From JACPNO01 sp963825405 (GTDB taxonomy: Bacteria > Acidobacteriota > Terriglobia > Bryobacterales > Bryobacteraceae), in assembly GCA_963825405.1 (NCBI GenBank), contig CAWGTB010000003.1, positions 372,001 to 436,000 of the forward strand: a stretch of DNA of 64,000 bases, given 5' to 3'. The translations under genes were made by a program, and so were the position numbers. Numbering within the stretch: position 1 is the first letter of the stretch; each line of letters starts with the position of its first letter. The notes below the pieces were generated by a model, which saw only the letters and a list, made by a program, of their open reading frames with translations, made no database searches and had not been told where the DNA came from. Shown in pieces: positions 26,672 to 34,782 of this stretch.

Positions 26672-27589
26672 ATGACTGCCGATCCCGTCGAAACCGTGCG
26701 CAGCTTCAACCGGTTCTACACCCGGCAGATCGGCCTGCTGCACAAAGGCTATCTCGACAGTCCGTTTTCACTTACCGAAGTGCGCGTGCTCTATGAGCTG
26801 GCGCACCGCGCGACATCGACTGCAGCCGCGCTCAGCAAGGACCTCGGGGTCGACGCCGGGTATCTCAGCCGCATTCTGCTGCATTTCGAGAAGCGCGGCC
26901 TGATTGCCCGAAAGCCATCGCGCTCCGACGCCCGGCAGAGTCACCTGTCCTTGACGCCGAAGGGCCGCAAAGCCTTTGCGCCGCTCGAAGCCAGGGCGCA
27001 CGCAGAAATCGCCGGCTTTCTCAGTAAGTTGCCGGCGGGAGACCAACGCCGCTTGCTCGATGCCATGCGTACGATCGAGAAACTACTGGGCGCGCCCGTC
27101 GAATCCAAGACACCATACCTGCTGCGGCCGCATCAACCCGGCGACATGGGCTGGATCATTCACCGCCACGGCGCGCTCTACGCCCAGGAGTACGGATGGG
27201 ACGAGCGATTCGAAGCTCTGGTCGCCGAAATTGCTGCCCACTTCATTCAGCATTTCGATCCAAAAGTGGAGCGCTGCTGGATCGCCGAAAAAGATGGCGC
27301 CATCGCCGGCTCGGTTTTTCTCGTCAGGAAATCCGCGCGCGTCGCCAAGCTGCGCCTGCTGCTGGTTGAGCCCTCCGCGCGCGGCCTGGGCATCGGCGGG
27401 CGTCTGGTCGACGAGTGCATCCGTTTTGCGCGCCAGGTGGGCTACAAAACCATTACTCTATGGACGCAAAAAAACCTCGTTGCAGCTACGCACATCTATC
27501 AGAAGGCCGGATTTCACCTGGTTCACGAAGCACCGCATCACAGCTTCGGGGATGATCTGGTCGCGCAAACCTGGGAACTCACGCTCTGA
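26672..27589 (+). CDS. MarR family regulator fused to GNAT acetyltransferase
   Basis: Protein of 305 residues. Residues about 5-150 are a MarR winged helix (FSLTEVRVLYELAHR, DLGVDAGYLSRILLHFEKRGLI, RSDARQSHLSLTPKG). Residues about 155-305 are a GNAT domain with the acetyl-CoA loop in VEPSARGLGIGGRLVDECIRFAR. Such fusions are known in several phyla and are thought to sense a ligand or acetylate a small molecule. ATG 26672 is chosen over upstream in-frame codons by family length and by the promoter; no Shine-Dalgarno is present, consistent with a leaderless message. It probably represses itself and the divergent reductase. Confidence 0.9.
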   Translation: MTADPVETVRSFNRFYTRQIGLLHKGYLDSPFSLTEVRVLYELAHRATSTAAALSKDLGVDAGYLSRILLHFEKRGLIARKPSRSDARQSHLSLTPKGRKAFAPLEARAHAEIAGFLSKLPAGDQRRLLDAMRTIEKLLGAPVESKTPYLLRPHQPGDMGWIIHRHGALYAQEYGWDERFEALVAEIAAHFIQHFDPKVERCWIAEKDGAIAGSVFLVRKSARVAKLRLLLVEPSARGLGIGGRLVDECIRFARQVGYKTITLWTQKNLVAATHIYQKAGFHLVHEAPHHSFGDDLVAQTWELTL

Positions 27590-27590
27590 T

Positions 27591-30200
27591 TCATTGCGCA
27601 GCCGCCGGATTGAAAAGGCGCGTATCCTCGGGTAGCAAGTCGTACGCCGCGAAGTCCGGCGTTTGCGTGAAAATATCACTCAAATCGGACGCAGCGGCGT
27701 CGAACAAGTTCAGCGGCGGCACACCGAGCAGACGGAACACAGTCTTCAGCAATCCGGGAAAACTGGAATTGGTGTGCGAGACATAGCCGCGTTTGATGTA
27801 CGGTCCCGCCGCGATCATCACGGTGCGATGCGAATCGATGTGGTCGCGACCGCCTTGCGCGCCGGCTTCGGTGACGAATACCGCCATCTCACGCCACCAC
27901 GGCGTGTGCGATAGAAATTCCACAATGCGCCCAAGCGCGTAATCGTTGTCGGCCACAAACGACGCAGGAAATGGATAGCCGCCGTCCGGCCGCGGCTCGG
28001 CGGCATAATCGTTGGGCAGGTAAATGAACAGCAGGCGGGGCAGGGGTTCGCCGCCCTTCACATATTTTTCTTCGATCTCCTGAATGAACTGCGAAGCCCG
28101 GTACTGATCCGGAATATTGATGTTGAAGCCGGGGTACTGGCGCGACGTGTTGCGGTACAGCGGATCGGGCATGGGCGCGTTGGTGAGCAGGCGCGCGCCG
28201 GTGGGTTTGAAGTGCTGGTCCTCGGCGATCCCGGCCAGCTCGAAACCTTCCCCGAAATTCCGAAACGGAATTCCGTGGCGCTCCAAATGATGCCAGAGGG
28301 TGCCGGCTTCCGGCTGCTCCTCGGGGTGCACGGAAGAATTGGTGCCGGCAAACAGCAGGCGTCCTGGGGCTTTGGTGGCGAAGCGAAAATCTTTCTCGCC
28401 GGCGAAATGGGCCATGCGCGAACTTTCGGTCCAGACGTCGGGATAGGCGCCAACCAGCCAATGGTGGCCGTCGAGGCTGACTTCTGAATCGGCATAAAAA
28501 TTGTCGCCGAAGCTCCAGCGCTCGGCGAGCGAATGATGATTGGGCGTCACGTTGATGCCTAGTACGCTGAGCCGCTTGTGGCGGCCATCGGCATACCCGC
28601 GCCGCCCGTAACGCGCCAGCACCGGCAATCCCGCCACTGCGCCGTTAGCCGCCGCCGTGATATCGCCCAGCATTTCATCGAAGGTGTGATTCTCTTTGAC
28701 GATGATCACCACGTACTTGATGGTGGATGGCAGCGCAGGCGCGGCGTCGCGTCGCGGGCGAAAACCGTTGGCCTCCATCACGGTGGCAGTTTGCGTGGGC
28801 AGTTCCTCAGTACCGGGCATGGGAAAAATTGAAATCGAGCCCTGGTGCAGCACGTCGATGAACGGATCGTCGCCCAATTCCAAGCCGCGCTGGCGAAGGC
28901 TCGGGCCAGTGCCTTGCCCCTTGGCGTTGCCGACATAAACCATGTCGCGGTCGATCACGACCTTTGTGGGAAACCAACCTGCCGGCACATGCCCAATGAC
29001 GCGCGCAGTTTTCGTATCGATAATGCCGACGGCGTTGATGCCGGCCTCGGCCACCAGCAGCCGGGCGCTTGGGGCGTCGTAAGCCATGCCGATCGGCAGC
29101 ACGCCGCGAAGAGTTTCGAGGCCCGCAATGCGCAAGGGAATGTCGGCGATGATCTGGTTGGTCTTGGCATCGATCACCGTGATGGAATCGTTGTGCGAGT
29201 TGGCTACGAAAACACGGTCCGCCGTGGCGACCACGCCGGCGGGACTGCTTCCCGCAAAACTGGCACCGCCGAAGGGCAGCCCGGTGCGCACCACGGCTGC
29301 GATGCGCGGCGCCGATGCATCGGCAACATCCACCACGTAGAGCGAATTGGATTCGTTCGCATTGGGATCGCCGAGGCCGCGCACGTCGACCGGGCCCCGC
29401 TCCGTCTCGCGGCGCACGCCATCGCGCGCTTCCGCCGAAGGAAATCCAAATGCAGGAAACGGCAGCCCGGTGGATGAAGCTTTGCTGCGATCGGCGCCCG
29501 GCAGCGCCTGGTACTCGAACATCCCAATGTGGGTGACGTAGACTTTGCGCGCATCCGGCGAAAGCGCGATGGCAAACGGCAGCCGGCCCAGACGCAGCGA
29601 CGCGGCGATGCGATGCTTGCGGACATCGATGGTGACGAGGCGGAAGTTGGCCTGATCGACGACGTAGAGCAGACCGCGTTCGGTGTCCAGCGCCAGATCG
29701 CCGGCGAAGCTATCTTCAAAGCCATCCTGATTGAGCTCGTAGACCTTGCGGCGCGCGCCGCTCGCGAGATCGACAAGACGCACTCGCCCTGAATTTCCTT
29801 CCGCGATGTACGCCGTGCGGTTGCCGGCGAAGGCCACGCCCATGAAAACACTGCGCCAGTCCTCGGCGGACTCGTCCGCTTGCTCACCGGGACTGAGGCG
29901 ATGCAGCGCGATGTGGCGCATCATTCCCGGAGCGTTCGGGCGATTCTCCAGAATAGAAAGCGAGAATTTTTCCGGCCCGTTGTTTACGGTGACCACCGTC
30001 TTGCCGTCCGCGCTCACGGCAAGGCCAAACGGTCCCGGACCCGTGCGGTGCTGCTGGCCCAGAGGCACAATCACGCGGCCACCGGGAAGAATGGTGGCGG
30101 CTCCAGGACGCCGGATGGCGGGCCGGTTGCCGGCAGGCGCGGCGTAATCGGCCGCCGCTAACGGCAGCGCCGCCAGGCACAGGAAACGGAGCCAGCACAC
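27591..30200 (-). CDS. YVTN beta-propeller / phosphoesterase fusion, secreted
   Basis: Protein of 869 residues with signal peptide (MCWLRFLCLAALPLAAA). The N-terminal half (about 40-480) is a seven-bladed-type propeller with repeats such as GLAVSADGKTVVTVNNG, YVVDQANFRLVTIDV and RVFVANSHNDSITVIDAKTNQIIADIPL. The C-terminal half (about 490-850) is a phosphoesterase (PF04185-like, alkaline phosphatase fold): VIIVKENHTFDEMLGD, HHSLAERWSFGDNFYADSEVSLDGHHW and ITE-like VFVTEAGAQGG...DHIDSHRTV. The fusion is frequent in Acidobacteria. Likely periplasmic; substrate unknown. It converges on the MarR-GNAT gene with 1 base between stops, so read-through or overlap of transcripts is expected. Confidence 0.88.
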   Translation of the reverse strand: MCWLRFLCLAALPLAAADYAAPAGNRPAIRRPGAATILPGGRVIVPLGQQHRTGPGPFGLAVSADGKTVVTVNNGPEKFSLSILENRPNAPGMMRHIALHRLSPGEQADESAEDWRSVFMGVAFAGNRTAYIAEGNSGRVRLVDLASGARRKVYELNQDGFEDSFAGDLALDTERGLLYVVDQANFRLVTIDVRKHRIAASLRLGRLPFAIALSPDARKVYVTHIGMFEYQALPGADRSKASSTGLPFPAFGFPSAEARDGVRRETERGPVDVRGLGDPNANESNSLYVVDVADASAPRIAAVVRTGLPFGGASFAGSSPAGVVATADRVFVANSHNDSITVIDAKTNQIIADIPLRIAGLETLRGVLPIGMAYDAPSARLLVAEAGINAVGIIDTKTARVIGHVPAGWFPTKVVIDRDMVYVGNAKGQGTGPSLRQRGLELGDDPFIDVLHQGSISIFPMPGTEELPTQTATVMEANGFRPRRDAAPALPSTIKYVVIIVKENHTFDEMLGDITAAANGAVAGLPVLARYGRRGYADGRHKRLSVLGINVTPNHHSLAERWSFGDNFYADSEVSLDGHHWLVGAYPDVWTESSRMAHFAGEKDFRFATKAPGRLLFAGTNSSVHPEEQPEAGTLWHHLERHGIPFRNFGEGFELAGIAEDQHFKPTGARLLTNAPMPDPLYRNTSRQYPGFNINIPDQYRASQFIQEIEEKYVKGGEPLPRLLFIYLPNDYAAEPRPDGGYPFPASFVADNDYALGRIVEFLSHTPWWREMAVFVTEAGAQGGRDHIDSHRTVMIAAGPYIKRGYVSHTNSSFPGLLKTVFRLLGVPPLNLFDAAASDLSDIFTQTPDFAAYDLLPEDTRLFNPAAAQ

Positions 30201-30246
30201 ACTCTGAGTTATAGCAGGAATGCGGTTGACGGCTCGGCATGCGCTT

Positions 30247-31656
30247 CTACGGCGTGGTGAACTTGGTTTTGCCGATGTTGGTTTTCCCGGCGGTGTTCGT
30301 CAGGATGGCCGAGACGGAGTCGATTTGCGAGGAATCGCCCGTTACCGGAAACACCGCGTGCAAACCGAAGACGCCGCCGAATTGCGCCGTGGCGAAGTAG
30401 GCCTTGAACTGCGCGGTGAGGTCCACGCCAATCGCACCCGGCGCGATCGGTGAGCCTGCGGCGTCGTAGAACGTAAAAGTAAATTGCGACGACGTGCGGG
30501 TGTTGTCGAAGCCGTTGATGCTCACATTCAAGCCGGCCGCGACGCGCGTAGCGGCTATGGTATCCACGCCCATGGCCGAGCGCGCAATGGTCAGCCGTTT
30601 CTGATCGGTGCCGTTGGGAAGCTGAGCGGTGAATACCAGATCGCCCGCCGTGGTTCCCGTCTGGAAATCGGCGCCAGGCTCCATCGCGGCGCCGCCGAAT
30701 TTGGCCGCGACATCGCCTTGCGCCACCGTAAACGTGACGCTGCGGGCATTATTCGCATTGCTGGGATTGAGAAACACCACGCCCGGATCGTCGACCACGC
30801 CGGGCACTGCGGGCACGAACGTCAGCGTCACGGTTCCTTCGCCGCTTACCGGAGACGGCGAAGGCAAGTACACGAACAGCCTGCCCTGCTGGCCGCTCTG
30901 CAGGGACGGGTTGTCGAACGAGATGCCGGGCTGCGGGAATTCATCGCTGGCCGCACCTGTCAGAAAATAATCCTGATGCTCGATGCGCACCGTCGCTTGG
31001 AACGTACCCGCGTATTGCGGCTCGAAAACCACGCGTATCGTGACGAAGGCTGAGGGCGCGAGCGTAACCGGCAGAACGCCGCTGTCAGCCAGCGCGAAGT
31101 AAGAGCCCGCCAGCGCGACGTTGAGAATGGTCAGCGGCGCGGCGGTTTGGTTGACGATCAGAAAATCCCGCTCGGCGGTGGCCTGGCGCGGGATGCTGCC
31201 GAAGTCCACGGTGTCGCCGGGATTGATCGGCACGCGGCTGCCATCCGCCTGCGCCAGATAGACCGTTCCGGTCGCTGTACCGACGGCTTCGGTGCCCACC
31301 AGAATGACGGAGATGCCGTCGGCGGTTAGGATCGCGCTGAAAAACCCGGAGCCGGTGGGCGCGAAATGCACAGTGAAATCGATTGCGCCGCCGGCTGGTA
31401 TCGTCTTTGGAAGCGCCGGCGGTTCGGGAATGGAGAATCCGACTCCGGCGGCGGAGAGCACAGTGAGCTGCGCGGGCGCCGTTCCAGCGTTTTTCAAGCG
31501 AAACAGGACGTCGGTAGTCGCTCCGGGCTGCAGCGTGCCCATGTCGAATTGGGCTCCGACCAAAGTCTCCGCAGGACCGTTCACCATGTAGAGCTGGAAT
31601 TGAGCGCACAGGCAGCCGGCAGCGGCGGCCAACAGCAGAAGAAGACGGGTCATCAT
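30247..31656 (-). CDS. Secreted choice-of-anchor-D-type beta-sandwich protein
   Basis: Protein of 469 residues with a clear signal peptide (MMTRLLLLLAAAAGCLCA). The rest is built of repeated beta-sandwich (ASH/choice-of-anchor D-like) domains of about 100 residues: DVLFRLKNAGTAPAQLTVLSA, FTVHFAPTGSGFFSAILTADG, ERDFLIVNQTAAPLTILNVAL, VRVVF-like IRVVFEPQYAGTFQATVRI. No enzyme motif. The start ATG overlaps the TGA of the preceding gene (ATGA, 31656-31653), so translation is coupled. It is the last gene of a three-gene secreted-protein set. Probably structural or adhesive; function unproven. Confidence 0.8.
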   Translation of the reverse strand: MMTRLLLLLAAAAGCLCAQFQLYMVNGPAETLVGAQFDMGTLQPGATTDVLFRLKNAGTAPAQLTVLSAAGVGFSIPEPPALPKTIPAGGAIDFTVHFAPTGSGFFSAILTADGISVILVGTEAVGTATGTVYLAQADGSRVPINPGDTVDFGSIPRQATAERDFLIVNQTAAPLTILNVALAGSYFALADSGVLPVTLAPSAFVTIRVVFEPQYAGTFQATVRIEHQDYFLTGAASDEFPQPGISFDNPSLQSGQQGRLFVYLPSPSPVSGEGTVTLTFVPAVPGVVDDPGVVFLNPSNANNARSVTFTVAQGDVAAKFGGAAMEPGADFQTGTTAGDLVFTAQLPNGTDQKRLTIARSAMGVDTIAATRVAAGLNVSINGFDNTRTSSQFTFTFYDAAGSPIAPGAIGVDLTAQFKAYFATAQFGGVFGLHAVFPVTGDSSQIDSVSAILTNTAGKTNIGKTKFTTP

Positions 31657-32432
31657 TTTCGCTGCGCGCCTGGAAAGCGAAACAGCACTCCGCTTTCGCC
31701 GTTCAGGCGCAAAGCCAGGCTCTGCCCCGCCGTCTCCATTTCCATCCAGCCGTCGCCGATCAGGCGCATGGTTTTCGCTGGTTCCGGCAACTTCACGCGA
31801 TGCTCGAAACCATCGCTGGTTCGGATCACGATGCTGCCGGGCGTCGCATAAACCAGCCTGTCGCTCCATAGCACCAGGGCCGGGCAGCCGGCAATTGCCG
31901 CGTTGCGCCGGGACATGACGGAGCCGCTGGCAAGGTCGATGCTCAGCAGCCACAGCGCGTTGTCGCGGCAAATCGCCAGGGTCGCGCGCCGCGAGCCGGC
32001 AAGGGCAATGCTGCGCACCTCGCCCGCGATTTGATTCGGATCGAGCGCGATGCGGACGTCGCTCTTCGCGCCGATTCGCCAAAGCTCGGCAGGCTCCGCC
32101 AGAAAATAGAGGGCGGGCTGCCCGTGGGCGTCGAAGGCGAATTGCGCGTCGCCGGTCGGGGCGGAAGACCTGCGCACAACGCCTGCGCTGGCGGAAAGCA
32201 GCACAACCTGGTCCGCGGTTTTGAGCAGTCCCGCATGCCCCGAAAAAGCCCAGTTGACGGTTTCGGGGAATGCAACGGCATCGCCCAAAACAAAATTGCC
32301 GGTGATGCCATAAGCGCGGCGGATTTGTTGCTGGGCGTCCGTAACCAAGCCCAGTAGCGGCGGGGCGAGGCCCGATTGCGCCGATGCACAGGCCGCCCAC
32401 AGCGTCGCAAGGAACCAGGTTCGATAGATCAT
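31653..32432 (-). CDS. Secreted protein of unknown function, propeller-like
   Basis: Protein of 259 residues with signal peptide (IYRTWFLATLWAACASAQ). The body has short repeated beta-strand patterns (AQFAFDAHGQPALYFL, NALWLLSIDLASGSV, DRLVYATPGSIVIRTSDG) like an irregular beta-propeller. No known domain or catalytic motif is recognised. The start overlaps the upstream stop by ATGA (32432-32429) and the end overlaps the next start by ATGA, locking it in the operon. The upstream open frame to 32594 is a shadow of the previous gene. Confidence 0.7.
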   Translation of the reverse strand: MIYRTWFLATLWAACASAQSGLAPPLLGLVTDAQQQIRRAYGITGNFVLGDAVAFPETVNWAFSGHAGLLKTADQVVLLSASAGVVRRSSAPTGDAQFAFDAHGQPALYFLAEPAELWRIGAKSDVRIALDPNQIAGEVRSIALAGSRRATLAICRDNALWLLSIDLASGSVMSRRNAAIAGCPALVLWSDRLVYATPGSIVIRTSDGFEHRVKLPEPAKTMRLIGDGWMEMETAGQSLALRLNGESGVLFRFPGAQRK

Positions 32433-33148
32433 GGGTGTCCAATCGTGATGATGGGTACGCCGACGCTCAATCCGCCGGCCGGAACAGGTACCGACCCGGG
32501 AGCCGTGGCAGTAGACCCCAGCGAGGAAACCCGGGACAAGGCCATAGTGGCGCCGCCCGCCGCTGCTGCGACGATCAGCACGACGACGACCCACTTCTTA
32601 GCAGAATGATGGGCCGGCATGACGCCAGGCTGCACGGTGGGTAGCATCGTTGCCTGAACGGTCGGCTGAACGGAGGGTTGAACCGTGGGCCGGACGGTGG
32701 GCTGCGCGACGGCCAACGCCGGCGTCGGCGGTATGGCAGGCGCGCCGCCTTTCGGATCGGAAACGTATTGCGTGGAAATGATGCCGGCGCGCGCCAGATC
32801 CTTCGCCGCCATGACCCGGACTTGGAATGCCCCCGGGTTGTGGTTGAGCTGGAAGCCCCGCACCGCCGCCCGGCCCGACCCGTCCGATATCACCACGTCC
32901 GTGCGCAGGCCATTAACGAAGATCCCACTCGGCCCTTGCTCGGGAAAATGGAAGCTGACAGCCGCGCCTGCGACGGGGTGCCCGGTCTCATCGGTGACTT
33001 CGACTGTCAACGGCTTCACGGCGCGGCCACCGGCGGGATGCGTCACACCTTCTCCTTCCACGACTTTCAGTTGGATGGTGGCCACTTGCGCTCCGATCGC
33101 TGCCGGGAACGCCAGCGCCAGCGCAGCCGCCAGGGACGCAAATCGCAT
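32429..33148 (-). CDS. Secreted Ig-like protein with PTVQP repeats and a TM helix
   Basis: Protein of 239 residues: signal peptide (1-20), then an Ig-like Big-1-type domain (about 25-125, LTVEVTDETGHPVAGAAVSFHF, SDGSGRAAVRGF). A degenerate tetrapeptide repeat of the type P-T/S-V-Q/R (about 148-178) is followed by a hydrophobic helix (WVVVVLIVAAAAGGATMAL, about 186-205) and a Gly/Pro/Val tail. The layout suggests a domain held away from the membrane by a stiff stalk. First gene of the ATGA-coupled trio and 62 bases downstream of PP2C. No homologue recognised by function. Confidence 0.72.
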   Translation of the reverse strand: MRFASLAAALALAFPAAIGAQVATIQLKVVEGEGVTHPAGGRAVKPLTVEVTDETGHPVAGAAVSFHFPEQGPSGIFVNGLRTDVVISDGSGRAAVRGFQLNHNPGAFQVRVMAAKDLARAGIISTQYVSDPKGGAPAIPPTPALAVAQPTVRPTVQPSVQPTVQATMLPTVQPGVMPAHHSAKKWVVVVLIVAAAAGGATMALSRVSSLGSTATAPGSVPVPAGGLSVGVPIITIGHP

Positions 33149-33210
33149 AGCTCAGCTCTTGGACTTTCAGAAGGAGAGTGACGGATGGGACTGGAAATTC
33201 TCTGAAGACT

Positions 33211-33969
33211 TTAGTGGTGGTCGACCGGCGTGGGCCAGTCCTGCGGCTGCCGCACCAGAACGCAAGTGACGTTGTCGGGCGCCCCTGCTGCCAGGGCTGC
33301 ATCGATGAGCAAGTGCGCCTTGTGCTCCAGAACTTCGTTGCCGGTTTCGGGAGCGCGCAGAATGGCTTCGATCTTCGCAGGATCGACCACGCCGTGCAGG
33401 CCATCGCTGCAAATCAGCAGCAGCGCGGCAGGCTTCAGGCTGATCACGTAATAGCGGATCGAGAGCGCACCGCTCACGCCAATAGCCATGGTCAGTACGT
33501 GACGCATGGGGTGGGTGCGCAGGCTTTCTTCGTCCAGACCTAGCGGACGGCCGACTTCGTGGACCCACGTCTGGTCTTCGGTCACTGCGCGAAAACCGCC
33601 GTCATCCAACAGGTACGCCCGGCTGTCGCCGACGCTCGCAATAGCCAGTTCTTCGCCCACTTCGAGCACCGCCACCAGCGTGGTGCCCATGCCGTCCAGT
33701 TTGGGATCGTTAGCGGCGGCGCGCAGCACGCGCCGGTTGGCTTCTTCCACGGCCTGCAGCAGCACTTGCGCGTTGCGGCTCAGCGCCTGGCCCACGACTT
33801 CGGCCACGGTGTCGACTGCCATGCGCGAAGCCGTCTCGCCCGCCTTGGCGCCGCCCATACCGTCGGCCAGCAGATAGAGGCCGAGCTCCGGCATGACCAA
33901 GCAGTAGTCTTCATTGTTGGTGCGAACCCGCCCCACGTCCGACAAAGCGAAGGTATCAAGCATGGTCAT
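33211..33969 (-). CDS. PP2C-type serine/threonine phosphatase
   Basis: Stp/PppA-like metal-dependent phosphatase of 252 residues, cytoplasmic, normally opposing Hanks-type kinases. Motifs in order: SDVGRVRTNNEDY (metal Asp of RxxNED), LLADGMGGAKAGE (DGMGG), SVGDSRAYLL, ICSDGLHGVVD (SDG) and APDNVTCVLV (DN). Start ATG 33969 or the second ATG 33963. No kinase gene is in the window. It lies in the same direction as the three secreted-protein genes downstream (62-base gap), perhaps one operon. Confidence 0.93.
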   Translation of the reverse strand: MTMLDTFALSDVGRVRTNNEDYCLVMPELGLYLLADGMGGAKAGETASRMAVDTVAEVVGQALSRNAQVLLQAVEEANRRVLRAAANDPKLDGMGTTLVAVLEVGEELAIASVGDSRAYLLDDGGFRAVTEDQTWVHEVGRPLGLDEESLRTHPMRHVLTMAIGVSGALSIRYYVISLKPAALLLICSDGLHGVVDPAKIEAILRAPETGNEVLEHKAHLLIDAALAAGAPDNVTCVLVRQPQDWPTPVDHH

Positions 33970-34017
33970 CGGGCCAGTGGAGCGTCACCGGCGCTTATAA
34001 AAAAGGAGGCCAATTTC

Positions 34018-34131
34018 ATGAAAACAGCCCATTGTAGCACGCGATCCACGGCCTCCCGGGGGCTGGTAATTTCCATGATTTTCCGCTGGCTATTCGCACT
34101 TCTTGGTGTCGGGTCCAGCAAATTGATATAG
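34018..34131 (+). CDS. Possible 37-residue small membrane protein
   Basis: Small open frame beginning MKTAHCSTRSTASRG and continuing into a hydrophobic stretch (LVISMIFRWLFALLGVG). It is preceded by a perfect Shine-Dalgarno AAGGAGG (34003-34009) at 8-base spacing and an AT-rich TTATAA. Basic residues before one hydrophobic segment fit a single-pass small protein. Located divergently from PP2C in an otherwise gene-free 300-base gap. No homologue known to me; could be chance. Confidence 0.35.
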   Translation: MKTAHCSTRSTASRGLVISMIFRWLFALLGVGSSKLI

Positions 34132-34220
34132 CAGGTCAACCACGAGCGGATCGAACTTTTGCAGCGCCGGGTGGGGGAAGCGATATACCGAAGAGGGCGC
34201 AGCGGAGGGCGAGTTTGAAA

Positions 34221-34240
34221 CGGGCGGATTTTCAAGCCCG
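34221..34240. repeat. CGGGC hairpin, partial TAGGGGCGGG-family copy
   Basis: CGGGC (34221-34225) pairs with GCCCG (34236-34240), preceded by TTTGAAA and followed by CCCCTTTC. It looks like a decayed copy of the family that ends several convergent genes. It could terminate the small frame upstream; the SRPBCC gene begins 30 bases later. The rest of 34132-34267 shows nothing else recognisable. Confidence 0.5.
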
Positions 34241-34269
34241 CCCCTTTCGTCTATACTTCCCGTATCTGT

Positions 34270-34782
34270 ATGAGACCGCTCATTGCAGAAAAATCCATCG
34301 AAATCAACGCACCGGCCGCAAGAGTCTGGACCGTGCTCACCAATCCGCAGTTCAACGAGAAATGGGCGGCACTGTTCGCGGCCAAAGGGCCGATTGACTC
34401 CGACTGGAAGCTGGGCAGCAGAGTCCTGTGGCGAAATGCCGACGGCCAGCTATACGTCACCGGAACCGTGATTGCCTTAGAGCCGAACAAGCTACTGCGA
34501 TTCACCGTGCGCTCGACAACCAAGGAAATGCAGCCGCTCTCCGGCCTGGATGAGGACGACATCACACAAACCTTCGCGTTGCGCGAACACGACGGGCGCA
34601 CCACGCTCTCCATCGCCCACGGCGATTTCAGCAAACTCGCCAACGGCGACAAGATTCTGCCCGCTGTAGTGGCTGGCTGGGACACCATTCTGGCGCTGCT
34701 TAAGGAACTGGCTGAAACGTCAGCGGCCGATAGCCACGGTGACGCCAGTCTGGCTGCGGAAGCCGCCGACCCAAAGCACTAG
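34270..34782 (+). CDS. SRPBCC (AHSA1/polyketide-cyclase-like) domain protein
   Basis: Protein of 170 residues with the START-like SRPBCC ligand-pocket fold: IEINAPAARVWTVLTNPQFNEKW at the N-terminus, GSRVLWRNADG and the final amphipathic helix WDTILALLKELAE. Such proteins bind hydrophobic ligands or act in stress responses; no specific partner is evident. The last about 20 residues (SAADSHGDASLAAEAADPKH) overlap the 3' end of the convergent gene by 63 bases and may be a non-family tail. ATG 34270 fits the family start. Confidence 0.85.
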   Translation: MRPLIAEKSIEINAPAARVWTVLTNPQFNEKWAALFAAKGPIDSDWKLGSRVLWRNADGQLYVTGTVIALEPNKLLRFTVRSTTKEMQPLSGLDEDDITQTFALREHDGRTTLSIAHGDFSKLANGDKILPAVVAGWDTILALLKELAETSAADSHGDASLAAEAADPKH

